Of a stretch of DNA of 13,841 bases, positions 10,201 to 13,841 are shown piece by piece. This DNA is from Tulasnella sp. 424 (taxonomy: Eukaryota > Basidiomycota > Agaricomycetes > Cantharellales > Tulasnellaceae), in contig WSUB01000393.1 of NCBI GenBank assembly GCA_019633425.1, positions 1 through 13,841 on the forward strand, written 5' to 3'. The notes beneath the pieces are model-generated. The model saw only the letters and a list, made by a program, of their open reading frames with translations. It had not been told where the DNA came from and did not search any database. The translations under genes were made by a program, and so were the position numbers. Position 1 is the stretch's first letter; each line of letters opens with the position of its first letter.

Positions 10201-10294
10201 GCCTATGGGATCCTCGGCTTCGTTGTATATAGCTGGCGGAGAGGAAGAGAAGCTGCACCAGGAAAGCTCGGATCACCTTTCATATAAGCCATAA
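7284..10294 (+). CDS. LtrA-like polytopic membrane protein, paralogue 2 (14 exons)
   Basis: Exons: 7284-7333, 7434-7560, 7626-8031, 8096-8256, 8316-8436, 8511-8598, 8665-8708, 8768-8881, 8949-9073, 9159-9302, 9392-9455, 9514-9560, 9627-9862, 9955-10294. They join without a frame break into 688 aa ending ...LSYKP and TAA. Every intron sits at the same place and phase as in gene 1; most exons have identical length, and introns 1 (100 nt), 7 (59) and 12 (66) match in length too. The protein shows the LtrA signs (EWLELAGDLAWTATFSSLTS, YDIRYYTNDWWH, ILGEG), the same membrane layout and the same tail motif (GMYxQxPMGSS, then LYxAGGExEKLHQ). The acidic stretch at about residues 40-54 (SGEDEEGERP) is longer than in gene 1. 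In the last membrane segment gene 1 has DWF where this copy has DRS, placing an arginine in a hydrophobic stretch. Function is unknown. Confidence 0.88.
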
Positions 10295-10620
10295 TTGACG
10301 GATTCGCAGTCAAACTTGCTTTTTGTCTTGAACGAGCTTTTTACGGCATTACAACTTGGTTTTTTTTTTGGTTCACCGTTTTGTAGAATTGTCTGAACTA
10401 TGGATTCCTAATTTTGGATCAGTAGTGCGTACTTCGGGGTCCCAGCGTACAGCAGCAAATGTCTGTATACAAATACTTCGGACTCCATGTATGTTGTGCC
10501 AATAGGGCGACGAGGACTGCGGGGGCGGCGCTGCTTCTTTCGCTCACTCGACAACAAACAAGGGAGCAAGAAGAACCTAATGCCCTTTCTGCTAGATGTT
10601 ATGATAGACTGCGCTAACAA
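10295..10620 (+). repeat. 3' flank repeat after gene 2
   Basis: This is the third occurrence of the flank seen at 1-197 and after gene 1, more diverged: GTCTGAACTATGGATTCCTA, CCAGCGTACAGCAGC, TACTTCGGACTC and CAACAAACAAGGGAGCAAGA line up in the same order. A run of ten T lies at about 10361-10370. It is probably 3' untranslated and downstream sequence of gene 2. Confidence 0.6.
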
Positions 10621-11479
10621 GACCGTACCTAAACGCACATAACCGCTTGGACGTAAGTCGGGACCTAGATGGCAAACTAGATGAAATAGCAGGCTGTCGG
10701 ATAACCATAGAAGAATGAGTATCGCCGCCCTCAAGAGTTTCCGTACTCGGACGGACGTCGTAACCTGTCCTTTGACTTCGGGATACACATATATCACTGC
10801 ACAGAATGATAGTCCACGAAGGTCCTCGAAGCTCGAGCTCAAGACGCTAAGCCCCAAAGGTCGGGAAACAGCACCGCCTCCTTTATCGCAATCAAAGAAC
10901 TATCCCTTCTGAGCATAGTCCGCCACAGATGGTCATGGACCTCATCCACGGGATCCACACCACGGGAAACTCTATTCCCCTTGCCATAATCGATGCTTCG
11001 GGCTGGGATTCCCAGCGTTATCTATTCGGGCACGAGACGCGGCGGGCCGGGGAGCCTTCCATAATTGGGACTCCGATCAACGCAATGTCCACGACACTCA
11101 ACGTGCAAGGACAGTGTCTTTCCCCCTTGGATTGTAGGCCTCGATGAAACCCGAAGAGGCGATTGTATATATTGGGGTATAGGTTACCACGAAGCTAGGG
11201 TGGTGTCCAATCTCTGTCTAGTTTTGAGGGTGCCGAACTTGCCGAAATTGACTTGTGGTGACAGGGGTCCTTGGCGGGCTCGGAGAATCTTTGCCTTTTA
11301 TCGCCGAGCAGCTGGCGCGACCGAGCGTCTCCGATACGTACAAGACCCGTACAATATCCCCAATCTCCAAGATGGGGCGGAATGTATTAATTTCGATCCT
11401 CCTTCCAAGTACTTAATCGACCTACGAGCAACCCTCAAACGTGGAACGAGAAAAAGCTCCTCCAAGCCCGCTCTCTCCC
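10621..11479. other. gene-free spacer between genes 2 and 3
   Basis: 10640-10800 continues the duplicated flank (CCGCTTGGAC, GGGACCTAGA, and a single minisatellite-like unit at 10731-10750). From about 10800 to 11479 I see neither a gene nor clear similarity to the upstream regions of genes 1 and 2, so gene 3 appears to have a different promoter region. The long open frame running from here through 11796 is treated as chance (see rejected items). Confidence 0.5.
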
Positions 11480-11498
11480 AAAAAAGAAAAAAAAGAAA
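11480..11498 (+). promoter_or_regulatory. A-rich tract before gene 3
   Basis: An almost pure A run broken by two G lies about 25 nt before the proposed ATG at 11522, preceded by a CTCTCTCCC pyrimidine run. Such tracts are common in fungal promoters and leaders, but no specific role can be shown here. Confidence 0.3.
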
Positions 11499-11943
11499 CC
11501 ACGATAAAAGTCTCCCTTGCAATGGCCGGGGGATTCGTCAAAGGCATCACTGCGGACGTCAAGCTTACAGAGTTAGCATACCGATACCCCTTCCCCCCTC
11601 TCTACACTCACACGCTTTAACCGTTAATCGCGGACTTAGTGAACAATATGTGAATAACGAAAAAGCGCGATATGTTCCCTTCCCGGTCAGCCCTTTTCAA
11701 GAACTGGAGTCTCAGGGAAGTGAAGAGACGGACCGACCTCCGGAATGGCTAGAGCTGGTGCGTAAACATATCGACTTCAGCTTGGTCCGCGGATGACGTG
11801 CCATTGCGACTGCATAGGCCAGGGATCTCGCATGGACAGCTAGCTTTTCGTCAGTAACCTCTAATACAACCGTTACGGGACCTATGGCAGTGTGGAATTA
11901 TGCAGTATTCTTTGCTCTGACTTGGCACCTCTGGGCGACCCAA

Positions 11944-12004
11944 GTGCTTGCTTCAAACGCTCCACCTTGCGTCCAAGAAGACTGACCTGGAAATTGTATC
12001 GTAG
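11944..12004 (+). other. gene 3-specific intron
   Basis: This 61-nt phase-0 intron (GTGCTT...CGTAG, with ACTGACC as a likely branch site) splits WATQ from TTYDIKYY. Genes 1 and 2 are continuous here. The two gene 3 exons it separates add up to 126 + 280 = 406 nt, exactly the length of the single exon in genes 1 and 2, so the intron is precisely bounded. It is either a gain in gene 3 or a precise loss in the ancestor of genes 1 and 2. Confidence 0.8.
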
Positions 12005-13473
12005 ACCACCTATGATATCAAGTACTACACCAATGACTGGTGGCACCGCGCTCTATTTGCTTCTCAGCTAGCCATCTACGTTGTTCTTGCCGCCCTCTCC
12101 GGGTCTTTCAACGTCGGATGGGAGCCTAACGGCGATACCATGAACCCATTTACTGGCAATAACACCGCCCTCACCGGCAAGGCCATCCGTGAAAACGAAG
12201 TGTTATCTATGAAAACAAGCCTTAGCGGGATCATTATGGTCTTGTTCATCAGTCGGATGTTCTTGCTTTTGCAATACCTAAGAGGTTCGTTGTCGGGACA
12301 GCCTCCTGCCGCTGCCTTATGTGAGGGTTGACCATGGCCGTGTTCCCGATAGTCATATGGTATCGTCGTCAGAGCAAGCAGCTTTGGTCTTGGCGTTTGT
12401 ATCTACCTCCCGTCTCAATATTCACGGCTGGATGTATTTTCCTCGGCTGTTTCATCATGTTACGGGAGAATGATGGCAGAAAGTCCGTCGCTGTCACTCA
12501 ACTTACTCTTTGGGTGGGCATGTTATCCAAATAAACCTATCCGAGTGTATCTGCTGACGAGATACAATCGAATCAGGGATTGGCGATTTCCATACAAGCC
12601 CTGGCTGCGGCGTTTACTCCCGAGGATGAAGCCGAGGTTTTGAAACGCAAAAGCACCCTGACGCCTCGATTGTCTGCCCTTACAGTCATCATTCTGGGTA
12701 AGAATAGGTTTCATTCCCTGATAAGCGCTTCATAGTCCCTTACTCTCCCTTCTGGACTGAAATAGGCGAAGGCCTTAACGGAATATGTGGTACCCTTCGG
12801 AACAACGTCAACTCCTTGGGCCTAACGCCGAGGATGATTGCCGAGGCTATATCGTACGTCCCGATCATACGAAGTGCTCGATTACGGCTCAATCGGTCCC
12901 ATGATGTTGTTTAAGATGCTCCTTGTTCTTTACTTCATTTGGCTACTGTACTTCGACGGTAACCGTCTGCTGATATAGCGTCGCCCCACTGCACCTATTG
13001 GTATATTACCACCAAAGGCTTCCGAATAAAGGCCCCGTCAAACCGAGCGATCGAAGAGCTGTGGTTATGGTCCCATTTCCCTCTGCATCTGAGCCTGATC
13101 TTGCTGTTGGAAGGCATCAAGAATATATTCAGTCAGTTGTTTGCTTTGCAAGACCATGCAATTTCAGTCTCACGCATTTGCTTTCTAGTTGCTGCCAACG
13201 CGCTTGGGGCCATCGAGCTTCTGCAAACTGCCTTCTACGAGGTTATCTCTTTCATTGGTGATACCGGGGAACTCCCAAAGCACCCTCAGCTAGAGGCTCT
13301 TTTATTGGTAAGGCTGTTTGGTTGCTGTATGGAAAGATGGCTCGATGCCCATTGATCTCTTACTCCAGCCTTTGAAAACGAGCTGGAAACAAGAGGTGAT
13401 CGACCTGACGCGCGCCGTGAAAAAGGACACCGACGACTCGTATACCGAAGCATTTGCAATCTGGTTCGGCACT

Positions 13474-13485
13474 TCTTATCATTAG
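13474..13485 (+). other. deletion/recombination junction in gene 3
   Basis: Genes 1 and 2 read WWGTV(I/V)H(N/S)VIL, then a donor and an 89-90 nt intron, then LYN. Gene 3 reads WFGT, then 12 nt (TCTTATCATTAG), then LYN. About 99 nt, comprising seven codons, the donor and most of the intron, are absent relative to gene 1. The remaining CATTAG looks like the end of the intron acceptor and supplies an in-frame TAG at 13483-13485. No GT donor that would restore phase is found just upstream. Confidence 0.75.
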
Positions 13486-13841
13486 TTATACAACAGTCAA
13501 ACAGACCCAGAAGCCGAATTCAAGTTTAACGAATTCATAGCCAGCAGTGAGTGCTTCAAGGATGCGGATAACTCTGAAACCGAGACTTACGCGAGGATCG
13601 GGGTTTACAGACAACACCGCTCTTGCAAACGATTACAACGATGAGGACAGCCCATTAGTGAGTTGAATCTCAGGCCGTTGCTGCTCGTCACGTCTAATGG
13701 GATATCCTTTCTCCGCTAGTTGGCTGGATTCTACACCATTTATTTCGAGCAAATGGCTTATACTGGTCACTGGATCGTCGCTGTGAGCGGCACCCTTATC
13801 ATGTGCATGGCAATCCTCAACACTGTCCAACGTCGCCCGAG

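Larger units (their letters stand above)
11522..13841 (+). pseudogene. LtrA-like paralogue 3, chimeric and probably broken, cut by window end
   Basis: Proposed exons: 11522-11571, 11640-11757, 11818-11943, 12005-12284, 12353-12513, 12577-12697, 12766-12853, 12916-12958, 13018-13131, 13189-13307, 13369-13485 (damaged), 13486-13546, 13611-13657, 13720-13841+. The start MAGGFVKGITADVKLT resembles the starts of genes 1 and 2 and has a good context (GCAATGGCC). LtrA signs are kept: EWLELARDLAWTASFSSVTS, YDIKYYTNDWWH, ILGEG. Splice phases match genes 1 and 2, with one added intron (11944-12004). Two lesions appear. Exon 8 (12916-12958) is 43 nt instead of 44; canonical splicing would then give a stop at 13027-13029, although a weak donor at 12858 would keep frame. 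At 13474-13485 the exon end and splice donor are missing and TAG is in frame. After 13486 the sequence is much closer to genes 1 and 2. A truncated product or non-function is likely; use of unusual splice sites cannot be excluded. Confidence 0.75.

Noticed and set aside
10408..10857. 149-residue open frame on the - strand after gene 2
   Set aside because: It lies over the duplicated 3' flank, is not kept open at the equivalent places after gene 1 or at the window start, and has no recognisable family features.
11065..11796. A 243-residue open frame on the + strand before and into gene 3
   Set aside because: It crosses the proposed leader, exon 1 in another frame, intron 1 and then exon 2 in frame. 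Only its last part (EQYVNNEKARYV... to PPEWLELV) matches the paralogues; the first 170 residues resemble nothing and include low-complexity Lys/Arg stretches.

Overview
This window looks like a fungal genome segment, most likely from a basidiomycete (Agaricomycete-type). Each gene is cut by 13 or more short introns of about 57-100 nt with GT...AG ends, CTGAC/CTTAAC-like branch sites and C/T-rich tracts, and base composition is close to balanced. All genes are on the + strand and belong to one family: polytopic membrane proteins resembling the 'low temperature requirement A' (LtrA) family. Recognition rests on family-typical motifs: EWLELxxDLAWTATFSSLTSN near the N-terminus, YDIxYYTNDWWH, ILGEG inside a membrane segment, and about 11 hydrophobic segments. 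The molecular function of fungal LtrA proteins is not established, so no activity is claimed.

Layout: (i) 1-197 is the 3' flank of another, unseen family member, because it aligns with the 3' flanks of genes 1 and 2. (ii) 209-1860 holds two non-autonomous inverted-repeat elements, one with a smaller nested insertion. (iii) 2104-5077 is LtrA-like gene 1, 14 exons, 679 aa, apparently intact. (iv) 5078-7283 is a spacer with a three-copy 20-bp minisatellite. (v) 7284-10294 is LtrA-like gene 2, 14 exons, 688 aa, apparently intact. (vi) 10295-11521 is a second spacer that begins with the same 3' flank repeat. (vii) 11522 to the window end is LtrA-like gene 3, divergent, chimeric and probably broken, running off the right edge.

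The window is therefore part of a head-to-tail array of at least four paralogues, with start-to-start spacing of 5180 and 4238 bp. Genes 1 and 2 keep identical intron phases and almost identical exon lengths, and share both 5' and 3' flanking blocks, so the duplicated unit included promoter and terminator regions. Gene 3 has the same intron phases plus one extra intron, but its coding sequence is only about half identical to the others until about position 13486. There similarity jumps to roughly 80-90% and extends into introns. At that boundary the end of an exon and the splice donor are missing and a stop codon falls in frame, as expected for a deletion or unequal crossover between array members. 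The main points of interest are this chimeric gene, the paralogue-specific intron, the inverted-repeat elements that accumulated in one spacer, and the expanded minisatellite.
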